Below the pieces are notes generated by a model. That model was not told the origin of the DNA, ran no database searches, and saw nothing but the letters and a program-made list of their open reading frames with translations. A stretch of DNA of 16,260 nt from contig JAHIFK010000164.1 of assembly GCA_018900975.1 (NCBI GenBank), forward strand, positions 1 to 16,260, in the 5' to 3' direction. Shown here piece after piece: positions 1-6,414 of the stretch (position 1 is its first letter; each line of letters opens with the position of its first letter). Source of the stretch: Methanobacteriota archaeon. Lineage in GTDB: Archaea > Halobacteriota > Methanosarcinia > Methanosarcinales > Methanoperedenaceae. A program made the translations under genes and the position numbers.

Positions 1-112
1 ATCAACATATTAACTTATTATTCCTGTAATAATGTTAATGTATATTGATTTTTCGGATAAGTGATTCCGAAGTAGCTGTATTAGAGTTATTACCAGTATT
101 GACTGGTTTAAC

Positions 113-1159
113 TTAAAAAAGTGGTATCTGAATAGTCACAATAGATTTTAAAATGAGTGATTCATATAACGGCCAATTATTAGGCTGTACCTGCTCTTTC
201 TTAATCCTTGCTAAGGAATACTTCAGAACATGTTCATTTGGAAATTGTTTCGAATAATCAAAGGCTTTACTGAAATAATATAAAATATCAGACAGCTGTT
301 CTTTCTCTGCCGTTCGAAATTTATAAAGGCTTAATTCTGAAGTCCATGTGCCATAGATTGATTCTGGAAGTTTTATGATTTTGGTCTTATTTGGATTGAT
401 TTCAAGTTCAAAATCTTTCGTAATGCTATGTATTTTGGACAGTGCTTCTTCGGCTTGATATACATTATTGAAAAAAAGGTAGAAATCATCAACATAGCGA
501 TAACCCTTTAAACCCACTAAATCCTCACATAATTTCTTATCGATAGCCGTTCCAATAATCTCTGCTATAATGAGTGATGAATCAGGTCCAACTGGTATTC
601 CCAATGTTTGTCCATCACAAGTATTTCGTACACACTTGTCAATTATATTTCCTAATAACGAAGGATCTAATTTTCTTGCTTTAGCTTTTGATTTAGTATG
701 ATATGCCCAAGGTATACTGTGAGTGTAAATAGTAGAATAAAATCTCGAAATATCAGTCTTCAACATAAAGCGAGAATCCGTTGATCTCATGATAGTCTCA
801 ACCGGCAATTGTGAGATTTTATAAGAACGTGTAATTGCACGTTTTGATCCCATAATAATTTTTGGTGTGCTTAGAGAAAGTTTGGAATTTAAAACAAATG
901 ATTCTATCTCACTCCAGTTATCCGCTAAAATTTTGGAAAGTATTATCTGATGTAATGGATTTGGGATGCTCATGTGCCGACGCACATTTTTGATTACAGG
1001 TATAGTGTGTAAACTGCATTTACTTACTTTCGGATTAAATTTTCCTAAATCCTCTTTAAGTATTGTAGGAAGAATGTCCGCAAGAGAATTTGTATCAAAA
1101 GGAGGAATTAATTCCTTTGGAAAATAACCCTTTCTAATAAAATCTTCAGTTGTGAGCAT
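113..1159 (-). CDS. Reverse transcriptase, Abi/UG (defence-type) like
   Basis: An RNA-directed DNA polymerase of 348 aa. Visible RT motifs: motif A KTDISRFYSTIY (catalytic Asp about residue 136), motif B GIPVGPDSS (about 187-195), motif C YVDD (222-225) and a motif D-like stretch NPNKTKI. The N-terminus (KGYFPKELIPPF) recalls, from memory, the non-mobile Abi/UG reverse transcriptases of phage defence. No maturase X domain or HNH endonuclease follows, which argues against a group II intron. The start at 1159 is chosen because AAGGAAG lies just upstream; an in-frame ATG at 1186 has no such site. After the polymerase core comes a short helical tail ending IQIPLF. Members of this group usually have a longer C-terminal extension, so truncation is possible: removing one base from the A6 tract at 115-120 would open the frame to a stop at 10-12. 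The gene is AT-rich. RT identity is firm; the subgroup is inference. Confidence 0.88.
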   Translation of the reverse strand: MLTTEDFIRKGYFPKELIPPFDTNSLADILPTILKEDLGKFNPKVSKCSLHTIPVIKNVRRHMSIPNPLHQIILSKILADNWSEIESFVLNSKLSLSTPKIIMGSKRAITRSYKISQLPVETIMRSTDSRFMLKTDISRFYSTIYTHSIPWAYHTKSKAKARKLDPSLLGNIIDKCVRNTCDGQTLGIPVGPDSSLIIAEIIGTAIDKKLCEDLVGLKGYRYVDDFYLFFNNVYQAEEALSKIHSITKDFELEINPNKTKIIKLPESIYGTWTSELSLYKFRTAEKEQLSDILYYFSKAFDYSKQFPNEHVLKYSLARIKKEQVQPNNWPLYESLILKSIVTIQIPLF

Positions 1160-1186
1160 ATATTTCTTCCTTCTTACTATAACCAA

Positions 1187-1782
1187 TTTAATCGATTTGC
1201 TTTACTCATTTTTTTAGATTAAACTCGTATCTTTGAATTCCGCTTGAATCTTCATAGTTCAAATCAATATATATTTCTATTGTTTTCGAGTTTTTAAGTT
1301 TTGGCAGTTACAGTAGAGCTATAAACGCTACAACTCAGAGTTTTATACTTCTATCACAAAAATCTATCTCCCCATACTGACGGTCAATTATTGAATATGG
1401 GCCAAGACGTGCGCCCCCGTTTCCAGGTGCGCCTCAAAGAGTGGGGAGGTTGAGCGACCCTGCGAACTGCGCAGCGTAGCGGTTTTCTATTTTCAGTAGG
1501 CTTGAAGTTGCTCGCATAAGGCCCTTGCTATGAGGTCGTTGCGACAACGCACTTCAAAAACGTTTAAAGATGAGATACAACATCACTAAATTTTGTGATA
1601 ACACTCCATATCTGCGCTTCGCTTCGCCACTGGAGGGACGCAAAAGCAAATGTGCGCCTGCGCGCAAGATCAGCCCTTCGGGACGTTTTCAGCATAACTA
1701 CCACCACGAATTGTAACTCTCTCATCATTACTTTCACCCCCCTTTAGAAAACTTATTTACTTATCATGACTATTAAGAGCCT
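1187..1782. other. Gene-free region upstream of the RT, with a structured higher-GC patch
   Basis: I see no convincing reading frame here. Roughly 1365-1700 is richer in GC than both flanks and holds many short inverted repeats: CTCCCCA 1368-1374 with TGGGGAG 1442-1448; CTGCG/CGCAG 1460-1474; TTGAAGT 1503-1509 with ACTTCAA 1551-1557, enclosing CTCgCATA/TATGAG (1511-1534) and CGTTG/CAACG (1537-1549); ATCAC/GTGAT 1582-1599; CTCCA/TGGAG 1604-1635; CCC/GGG 1674-1682. The heptamer GTGCGCC occurs three times (1409, 1427, 1652). This could be a structured RNA of either strand, possibly a partner of the RT, or debris of a mobile element. The 3' end probably contains the promoter of the gene at 1783 (TTATTTAC about 28 bases before its ATG). 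Confidence 0.45.
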
Positions 1783-2196
1783 ATGAGAACCGTTTACCTT
1801 GCAGCGCCGCTTTTTTCGGAAGCCGAACTCGATTTTAACCGCATGTTACGTGATGAAATAAAAAGTTCAGGCTTTAATGTCTTTCTCCCGCAGGAGGACT
1901 CAAATAACGTGAAAGACAGGGATGACAGGCAGAGCATTATCTTCAGTAAGAACGAGGCTGCGATAGATAAGTCAGACATAATCGTAGCAGTCGTGGACGG
2001 GGCTGATGTTGATTCAGGCACAGCCTGGGAAATAGGATATGCTTATGCGCGGGGTAAACCGATACTTGGACTCAGGACTGATTTCAGGACGCTTGGGATA
2101 GAAGGCACCGTGAACCTGATGATTGAGAGGTCTGTAGTGCTGTGTATGAGCATAAGAGAATTGTTAAATCGTTTGAAGGTGATGGAGGAAATATGA
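1783..2196 (+). CDS. Nucleoside 2-deoxyribosyltransferase-like protein
   Basis: A 137-aa protein of the nucleoside 2-deoxyribosyltransferase superfamily (PF05014 type), which includes base-exchange enzymes and the deoxynucleotide N-hydrolases related to DNPH1/Rcl. It begins with the strand-loop VYLAAPLFS typical of the fold and carries DVDSGTAWEIGYA (75-87), where Glu83 matches the catalytic nucleophile and the preceding Asp residues the ribose-binding position. Length is normal for the family. There is no clear ribosome binding site, but a TATA-like TTATTTAC lies about 28 bases before the ATG, so a leaderless mRNA is likely. It is the first gene of an operon: its TGA overlaps the next ATG (ATGA). 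Transferase versus hydrolase, and the substrate, cannot be told from this. Confidence 0.85.
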   Translation: MRTVYLAAPLFSEAELDFNRMLRDEIKSSGFNVFLPQEDSNNVKDRDDRQSIIFSKNEAAIDKSDIIVAVVDGADVDSGTAWEIGYAYARGKPILGLRTDFRTLGIEGTVNLMIERSVVLCMSIRELLNRLKVMEEI

Positions 2197-2753
2197 AAAT
2201 TACAGGTATTTCAGGAAGTCCGAACGCCGGAGGCAACAACGAGAAGATAATTGAACTGGCTCTTAACATTGCGAAAGAAAAAGGATTCAAGACAGACAAA
2301 ATATTGCTGTCAAAACTTAAAGTCTCACCTTGCGATGACTGCGGGACGTGCAGGAAAGGGAAGGTTTGCCCAATTGAAGACGATATGGCTGGGATCAATG
2401 AAAAACTTGAAGCAAGCGATGGTATTATAGTTTCCTCACCTGTATTCTTCGGTAGCGTTTCAGCGCAGATAAAAGCGCTTTTTGACCGCAGCATCCTTTT
2501 GCGAAGGAACGGGTTCTTGCTGAAAGGCAAAGTTGGCGGGGCTATAGCAGTGGGCGGCTCACGCAATGGAGGGCAGGAATTTACTATCCAGGCGATACAT
2601 TCATGGATGCACATACACGGAATGATCGTTGTCGGGGATATGTCGCACTTCGGCGGGATAGCTTTCAAGCCTGTGGATTCAGATGAGGTGGGTCTAAAGA
2701 CAGTAAAGGATACAGTGAACCTTTTGTGTGAAACACTTTCGAGATTCAAATAA
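2193..2753 (+). CDS. Iron-sulfur flavoprotein (Isf family)
   Basis: A 186-aa NADPH-dependent FMN reductase-like flavoprotein with an iron-sulfur motif. The N-terminus KITGISGSPN is the FMN phosphate loop. Cys47, Cys50, Cys53 and Cys59 form the compact C-x2-C-x2-C-x5-C motif that binds a [4Fe-4S] cluster in archaeal Isf. SSPVFFGSVSAQIKALFDR and the GGSRNGGQE stretch are further family signatures. Isf proteins carry electrons, usually from ferredoxin, and the Methanosarcina enzyme is linked to handling of O2 and H2O2. The start at 2193 is chosen over an ATG at 2142 because GGAGGA precedes it and it overlaps the previous stop as ATGA. It sits between a deoxyribosyltransferase-like gene and an unknown gene, so its partner is unclear. 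A second Isf lies at 8995-9684. Confidence 0.9.
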   Translation: MKITGISGSPNAGGNNEKIIELALNIAKEKGFKTDKILLSKLKVSPCDDCGTCRKGKVCPIEDDMAGINEKLEASDGIIVSSPVFFGSVSAQIKALFDRSILLRRNGFLLKGKVGGAIAVGGSRNGGQEFTIQAIHSWMHIHGMIVVGDMSHFGGIAFKPVDSDEVGLKTVKDTVNLLCETLSRFK

Positions 2754-3161
2754 ATGGACGAATATCATTTAAGCAAACTTTTCTCGAAACCAAAAGAGGG
2801 GGAATACGTTCCCATAACCTTTGTAGAGTTCAGGAAAAGACTCGTGGGCTGGTCTACGGAACTGAAACGAAGCGTGTACGTAGAGAACGATGAGGAGAAG
2901 GAAAAACTGAAAAGGGTCAGGGAAGTAAATGTGATGGTGGCTATAAATCACATATCCGGGAAGCTGTCTTCTATCGAACTTACGGATGAGGAGAAAGCCC
3001 AGTTCGATGAAGTGTATTCGTTTTTCCTTAAAAAAGGAGGACATTTGATGTACACCCGTAAAAAGGTCGGTGCTAAAACCGTATCGTTTTTTGAGATAAT
3101 GGAAATCGAGAAAAGAGGTACTGAAACACCGGGAAAAAGTCTTCTATCTGATAGGATATGA
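2754..3161 (+). CDS. Unknown 135-aa protein, last gene of the Isf operon
   Basis: I do not recognise this protein. It is soluble, highly charged (many Lys and Glu), has no cysteines and no membrane segment. Residues 44-57 are a Glu/Lys-rich helix (NDEEKEKLKRVREV), and a second charged stretch near 78-90 is probably helical. The ATG follows the TAA of the Isf gene with no gap, so translation is very likely coupled and a role linked to the flavoprotein is possible. Codon use resembles its neighbours. It is real by context and composition; its function is not known. Confidence 0.75.
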   Translation: MDEYHLSKLFSKPKEGEYVPITFVEFRKRLVGWSTELKRSVYVENDEEKEKLKRVREVNVMVAINHISGKLSSIELTDEEKAQFDEVYSFFLKKGGHLMYTRKKVGAKTVSFFEIMEIEKRGTETPGKSLLSDRI

Positions 3162-3198
3162 ACAAGAAAAAATAAAAAAAATCAATAGCAGAATAAAT

Positions 3199-3336
3199 TT
3201 ATTCAAGCAATCGTGTGAAATCGAAAGGTTTAATCTCTATTTTACGGTCGGTTAATTTAACTGGTTTATAGTTTGGATCTTTACCCTTCCCCAGTGTCTG
3301 AAATATTTGATCTTCCGTAACATCAAGAATTCCCAT
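3199..3336 (-). CDS. Small ORF, 45 aa, unknown
   Basis: A 45-aa reading frame starting MGILDVTEDQ and ending DFTRLLE. A GGGGG tract about 9 bases before the ATG is a good ribosome binding site. The composition is that of a normal soluble protein (Asp, Lys, Glu, Pro and Thr rather than a low-complexity shadow), and no longer ORF competes on either strand. It lies convergent to the operon ending at 3161. I do not recognise a family. Confidence 0.5.
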   Translation of the reverse strand: MGILDVTEDQIFQTLGKGKDPNYKPVKLTDRKIEIKPFDFTRLLE

Positions 3337-3475
3337 TTATTAAATCCCCCTTAAATTTTTTATTTTTGAATGTCCGCTATTATTGTAAATGCACCATACA
3401 GTATATAATATTAACCGTTGCTTATATTATTAAGGGCCTGACAATGTTTGCATTAAGAAAAATTACATTAATTCA

Positions 3476-3543
3476 GACAGGATCGACAGGATTTACAGGA
3501 TTAACTATAAAAATCGTATCCTGTCGATCCTGTTAATCCTGTC
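3476..3543. repeat. ACAGGAT-type inverted repeat hairpin
   Basis: The left arm (3476-3505) carries three ACAGGAT units separated by two bases; the right arm (3516-3543) carries three ATCCTGT units, so the whole can fold into a long imperfect hairpin with a loop of about 10 bases. Interrupted ACAGGATTNACAGGAT repeats like this are scattered in many bacterial and archaeal genomes. It lies 28 bases downstream of the nitroreductase stop and may act as a transcript end or simply be a dispersed repeat. It is not a CRISPR: the unit is only 9 bases and the arms are inverted. Confidence 0.85.
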
Positions 3544-3571
3544 AAAGATAGAATAATGTGCGAAAAATAGT

Positions 3572-4090
3572 CTACCATCCCAACCCAAACCTTTCCCTGA
3601 AAACAAGGCCATGAAGCTCCTTTCTTTCGGATTCCCTTTTTTTCCTGACCGGATGCCCGAGAGCTATGACAGCCATCAGTTCAAAGGGATTTGGCGCCCC
3701 AAGGACTGAATTAACACCCTCTTTTTTCTTTAATATCTCACCCAGCCACACAGAGCCAAGGCCCATGGAATGAACAGCAAGCAGCATATTCTGTATGCAG
3801 GCCCCGATGGACTGGACATCCTTGGTATGATCGTACATTTCGTTCTTGTCAAGAAATACCGCTATCAGCACGGGCGCGTTCTTTATGATAGAACCGTAAT
3901 GCGTAAGCTCGGAAAGTTTTTCCTTTGTGCCCGCGTCACGTACAACTATGAACCTCCATGCCTGGTTGTTAAGACCTGATGGAGCCCATCTTCCAGCATC
4001 CATTATCTCTTCAAGCTCAGTATCGTTCACGACATCATCTGTAAATTCACGGACGCTGCGTCTCGACTTTATTGCTTCAATGACATCCAT
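3572..4090 (-). CDS. Nitroreductase-family FMN oxidoreductase
   Basis: A 172-aa member of the nitroreductase family, FMN-dependent NAD(P)H oxidoreductases that usually act as dimers. The N-terminal SRRSVREF (residues 9-16) is the FMN phosphate-binding motif, RWAPSGLNNQAWRF (34-47) shapes the flavin pocket, and SMGLGSVWLG followed by ALGHPVRK is the usual C-terminal half. Length is typical of the short archaeal forms. The start at 4090 is chosen because GGGTGAT precedes it closely; a longer frame to 4144 would overlap the upstream gene and lacks this site. It lies 4 bases behind the stop of the cysteine-rich gene upstream and is probably co-transcribed with it. The substrate is unknown. Confidence 0.92.
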   Translation of the reverse strand: MDVIEAIKSRRSVREFTDDVVNDTELEEIMDAGRWAPSGLNNQAWRFIVVRDAGTKEKLSELTHYGSIIKNAPVLIAVFLDKNEMYDHTKDVQSIGACIQNMLLAVHSMGLGSVWLGEILKKKEGVNSVLGAPNPFELMAVIALGHPVRKKRESERKELHGLVFRERFGLGW

Positions 4091-4094
4091 GCTA

Positions 4095-4430
4095 TCACCC
4101 GTACATCTGCGGGTCAGGCGGTTGTACCTGCAGGATAGGTACAAGGTTTTCCACAGATAAAGGGAATACCGCCGTGATCTCTTCGCCGCAGTCAGGACAT
4201 TTTCTTGTCAGAAGGATCGGCGTTACAGTGATGGTCTCATCATAAATGGATTCTGAAATGAAGGGACTGATAATTGAAGCTGGCTGCCCTATTTCAAACT
4301 CTCCGCCAGAAAGGAAGTCATAATAAGTTAGCGTATCCAGGCAGCCGCATTTGCAGCTGAGTTCGATCTTGTTTTTCAGGAACCTGTTATACCTGTTTTT
4401 ATGCGCCAAAGAAACGAGCAGTTCTTTCAT
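4095..4430 (-). CDS. Unknown 111-aa cysteine-rich, probably metal-binding protein
   Basis: I do not recognise a family. Cys26, Cys28 and Cys30 lie in the pattern CKCGC, and Cys78 and Cys81 form CPDCGEE, a knuckle of the zinc-ribbon type, so the protein likely binds a metal across the two sites. It has no membrane segment and ends in a Pro-rich tail. The gene is first of a two-gene unit with the nitroreductase (4-base gap). A TTTAATA element about 25 bases before the ATG suggests a leaderless transcript. A redox or transcription-linked role is possible but not shown. Confidence 0.75.
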   Translation of the reverse strand: MKELLVSLAHKNRYNRFLKNKIELSCKCGCLDTLTYYDFLSGGEFEIGQPASIISPFISESIYDETITVTPILLTRKCPDCGEEITAVFPLSVENLVPILQVQPPDPQMYG

Positions 4431-4565
4431 CGGTTTAAGATTTATCTTCTTCTATTAAATCCCTTCGGATTTGTGACCGACTTAACATACAGCAGACGGC
4501 AGATATATTTAATAAGAAGATGGTAGGAACTTGAAAGATGAAACTTGGAAAGTATCCTGATATGC

Positions 4566-5303
4566 ATGACTATGAACATTGAAAAACCTCTACTCGAACA
4601 GGAACGAATCCAGGCTATTGATTACATAAAGGGTATTGATATTGTTTTTATGGTATTGTTTAACTATTCAGTCACGTTGGATTATTTCAGGTTAATCCCA
4701 AAACCGTCTAATTATTTATACCAATACATCCTTCCCATTTCTATCGCCTTTATTTTTATTCTCATGTCAGGGGTTAATTCATATATAAGCTATGAAAAAC
4801 ATAAGGAGAAATTAACCCGAAAATATTTCATACGAGGGATAAAACTTCTTTTTTTTGCAGCATTAATAACGCTGTTCAGTTATGTTTTTGTACCCCAATA
4901 TACGATATTTTTCGGCATACTACATTTCTTTGCGGTATCTTCTTTTCTCATTCCATTTTTTATTAAATATAATAAACTAAACCTGATCGCTGGCTTATCG
5001 ATCATTCTATCAGGCGTTTATTTATGGCAACAAACTTTCAACTTTTCGTATCTATTTTGGCTTGGTTTCGTTCCTGAAAACCTTTCTACATTCGATTATT
5101 TTCCTCTGATACCATGGTTTGGTGTCATCTTACTTGGGGTTTATTATGGAAGATATATAATTAATAAAACTGCAAACCTAAGGTTTAAGGGACAAATTTC
5201 CAGTATATTCACATTTCTAGGTAAACATTCATTAACTGTTTATTTGATTCATCAACCTGCACTAATCTTGCTTTTAATCGCTTTTGGGTTCAAATTATTT
5301 TAG
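4566..5303 (+). CDS. DUF1624 / heparan-acetyltransferase-like membrane protein
   Basis: A polytopic membrane protein of about 245 aa. The opening RIQAIDYIKGIDIVFMVLFN is the hallmark of the DUF1624 (HGSNAT catalytic domain-like) family: a conserved Arg, then Asp-x3-Gly leading into the first helix. Six or seven hydrophobic helices follow, with a PWFGVILLGVYYGRY segment and a C-terminal SLTVYLIHQPALILLLI, also typical. The family is thought to move acyl groups onto sugars or lipids across the membrane; the actual substrate here is unknown. The start is uncertain: ATG 4566 or 4572 is preferred, but a TTG at 4545 would add 7 residues. A TATA-like ATATATTTAATAA lies at 4503-4515. The gene is more AT-rich than its neighbours. 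Confidence 0.85.
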   Translation: MTMNIEKPLLEQERIQAIDYIKGIDIVFMVLFNYSVTLDYFRLIPKPSNYLYQYILPISIAFIFILMSGVNSYISYEKHKEKLTRKYFIRGIKLLFFAALITLFSYVFVPQYTIFFGILHFFAVSSFLIPFFIKYNKLNLIAGLSIILSGVYLWQQTFNFSYLFWLGFVPENLSTFDYFPLIPWFGVILLGVYYGRYIINKTANLRFKGQISSIFTFLGKHSLTVYLIHQPALILLLIAFGFKLF

Positions 5304-5304
5304 C

Positions 5305-5421
5305 TCAAGGATTGCACTTGCAGAAATAATTGAATGCTATTTTAAATGGAGAGACGATCTCCTCCCAGTACCAGAGGGAATTGAGGCTGCCATTTGATTT
5401 GAAGGTTTCAAGACGGCGCAT
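5305..5421 (-). pseudogene. Truncated N-terminus resembling an acyltransferase
   Basis: A 38-aa frame starting MRRLETFKSNGSLNSLWYW and continuing with a hydrophobic stretch (IAFNYF) before a stop. From memory, this closely resembles the first 40 residues of archaeal hexapeptide-repeat acyltransferases, which have an NSLWYW-type motif followed by a membrane-associated helix, but the catalytic repeats are absent. The stop lies 1 base from the stop of the convergent DUF1624 gene, so the rest was probably lost when that gene arrived or through deletion. A perfect dyad (5429-5450) sits 7 bases upstream of the ATG. It could instead be a genuine small protein. Confidence 0.4.
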
Positions 5422-5428
5422 GATGTAC

Positions 5429-5450
5429 TATACTGGCAAATGCCAGTATA
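5429..5450. promoter_or_regulatory. Perfect 10-bp dyad, possible operator
   Basis: TATACTGGCA and TGCCAGTATA flank a central AA: a perfect 10-bp inverted repeat. The 2-base centre is too short for an RNA hairpin, so a DNA site for a dimeric regulator is more likely. On the minus strand it overlaps a TATA-like region directly before the truncated reading frame at 5305-5421. Confidence 0.6.
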
Positions 5451-5508
5451 TAGAGTTGAACGAATTAATTGCATTCAGTTCGATGCGCGGCCTGATATGA
5501 AATAAGAG

Positions 5509-5593
5509 CGCCGAGGAGGAGATTTGAACTCCTGCTGTGCGTAGCACAACTGGTTTTCAAGACCAGCGCCTTAGGCCGCTTGGCTACCTCGGC
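5509..5593 (-). tRNA. tRNA-Ser (anticodon UGA)
   Basis: An 85-base tRNA on the minus strand. The acceptor arm pairs GCCGAGG with CCTCGGC and leaves G as discriminator. The anticodon arm is CTGGT-CTTGAAA-ACCAG with anticodon TGA. A long variable arm with TGTGC/GCACA marks it as class II serine. The T arm is AGGAG/CTCCT with loop TTCAAAT. CCA is not encoded. A TATA-like CTTAATAAG lies about 35 bases before its 5' end (5623-5631). Confidence 0.97.
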
Positions 5594-5622
5594 TCGTATT
5601 TCCTGCGAAATGGTTGGCATTG

Positions 5623-5657
5623 CTTATTAAGATTGCCCACATAAAAACCTTTAAAAG
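5623..5657. promoter_or_regulatory. Divergent promoters for tRNA-Ser and the tus operon
   Basis: Two archaeal TATA-like boxes lie back to back. CTTAATAAG, read on the minus strand at 5631-5623, is placed for the tRNA. CTTTAAAAG at 5649-5657 on the plus strand, preceded by an A-rich BRE-like stretch, is about 54 bases before the first tus ATG, giving a short untranslated leader. Confidence 0.6.
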
Positions 5658-5706
5658 AGATAATTCTCATTCATGGACATCCAAAAAACACCCCAAGAGG
5701 CAAAAA

Positions 5707-6033
5707 ATGACAAAACTGTTACTGGTCTTATCAAAAGACCCATATACCACAGAAACGCCTGATCTCGTGCTTGATATCGGGCAGAACGCAAAAGAAAAAG
5801 GGAACGAAGTCGCTCTATATTTGATCGAGGATGGAGTGACCGCAGCAAGGAACGGTGAGTTCGGGAAGAAACTCACTGCGGCACACCAGAAAGGCATAAA
5901 GATATACGCCGATGATAAAGCCGTGCTTTCGCGGTCGCTCACAGGCAAAATGGTGGACGGTGTTGAAATAAAAGAAATAAGCACGCTGCTTGACTTTATT
6001 ATGGATGATTACGACAGAGTCGCATGGTTTTAG
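5707..6033 (+). CDS. tusB: TusB/DsrH-like sulfur relay subunit
   Basis: A 108-aa DsrE-fold protein. It shares with bacterial TusB/DsrH the pattern DGVTAAxxG (here DGVTAARNG, 43-51), then IKIYADD, an arginine and LTGK (73-89), and a C-terminal AWF. In bacteria TusB forms a heterohexamer with TusC and TusD that passes persulfide sulfur from TusA on to tRNA 2-thiouridine synthesis, or in DsrEFH serves sulfur oxidation. There are no cysteines, as in E. coli TusB at the active position, so it is probably structural. The start at 5707 has AGAGG upstream; an earlier ATG at 5614 would precede and include the TATA box. First of four tightly packed genes. The assignment rests on motif comparison from memory. 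Confidence 0.8.
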   Translation: MTKLLLVLSKDPYTTETPDLVLDIGQNAKEKGNEVALYLIEDGVTAARNGEFGKKLTAAHQKGIKIYADDKAVLSRSLTGKMVDGVEIKEISTLLDFIMDDYDRVAWF

Positions 6034-6041
6034 GTGATAAC

Positions 6042-6410
6042 ATGACAGGAAAACAGCTTACTATCGTATCTATAAACGGTCCCTACAGGGATGAGGGCGT
6101 GTTCACAATGATGAGACTGGCTCACGCAGCAAAGGAAAAGGGCATAACGGTCAACTTCTTCAATTATCTTGACGCCACAGTTATAGCGCACAGGGACCAG
6201 GCGACAAAAGAGTTCCCGCCAATAGAGAACATTTTCGGGACTATCGTTAAAAAAGGTATAAAGAACCCCAAAGCGCACGCGATCGCATGCATAAAATGCA
6301 CCGATGCCCGCGGTGTTACAAAACAGCAGACAGAAGGCGTCATAATCGGCGGGTTATATGACCTTGCAGAGTGGACAGCAGAATCCGATAAGACCATACT
6401 ATTAGGGTGA
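6042..6410 (+). CDS. tusD: TusD/DsrE-like sulfurtransferase subunit
   Basis: A 122-aa DsrE-family protein. The N-terminal strand LTIVSINGPYRDEG matches the glycine-proline-tyrosine start of TusD/DsrE. Cys83 in ACIKCTDARGV aligns with the sulfur-carrying Cys78 of bacterial TusD/DsrE, which is likewise followed by Arg-Gly; Cys86 makes it a CxxC. It ends with the expected GGLYDLAEWT region and short final strand. It is the only cysteine-bearing member of the three DsrE-fold subunits here and so the likely catalytic one. The start at 6042 is chosen for GGTGAT 3 bases before the ATG; an in-frame ATG at 6024 overlaps the previous gene. Likely partners are its operon neighbours. Confidence 0.85.
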   Translation: MTGKQLTIVSINGPYRDEGVFTMMRLAHAAKEKGITVNFFNYLDATVIAHRDQATKEFPPIENIFGTIVKKGIKNPKAHAIACIKCTDARGVTKQQTEGVIIGGLYDLAEWTAESDKTILLG

Positions 6411-6414
6411 GACC

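Noticed and set aside
113..1159. RT as a group II intron or diversity-generating retroelement
   Set aside because: No maturase or HNH region follows the polymerase, motif B is unlike DGR enzymes, and I could see no template/variable repeat pair, though flanks beyond position 1 are unseen.
1368..1474. Integron attC-like site
   Set aside because: Imperfect dyads are present but no paired core sites of the GTTRRRY type could be placed, and no integrase is in the window.
2084..2749. Minus-strand 221-codon frame opposite the Isf gene
   Set aside because: It covers the opposite strand of a gene with clear Isf motifs and is rich in Ser, Pro and Phe as shadows are.
3476..3543. CRISPR-like array
   Set aside because: Units of 9 bases with no spacers, arranged as inverted arms.
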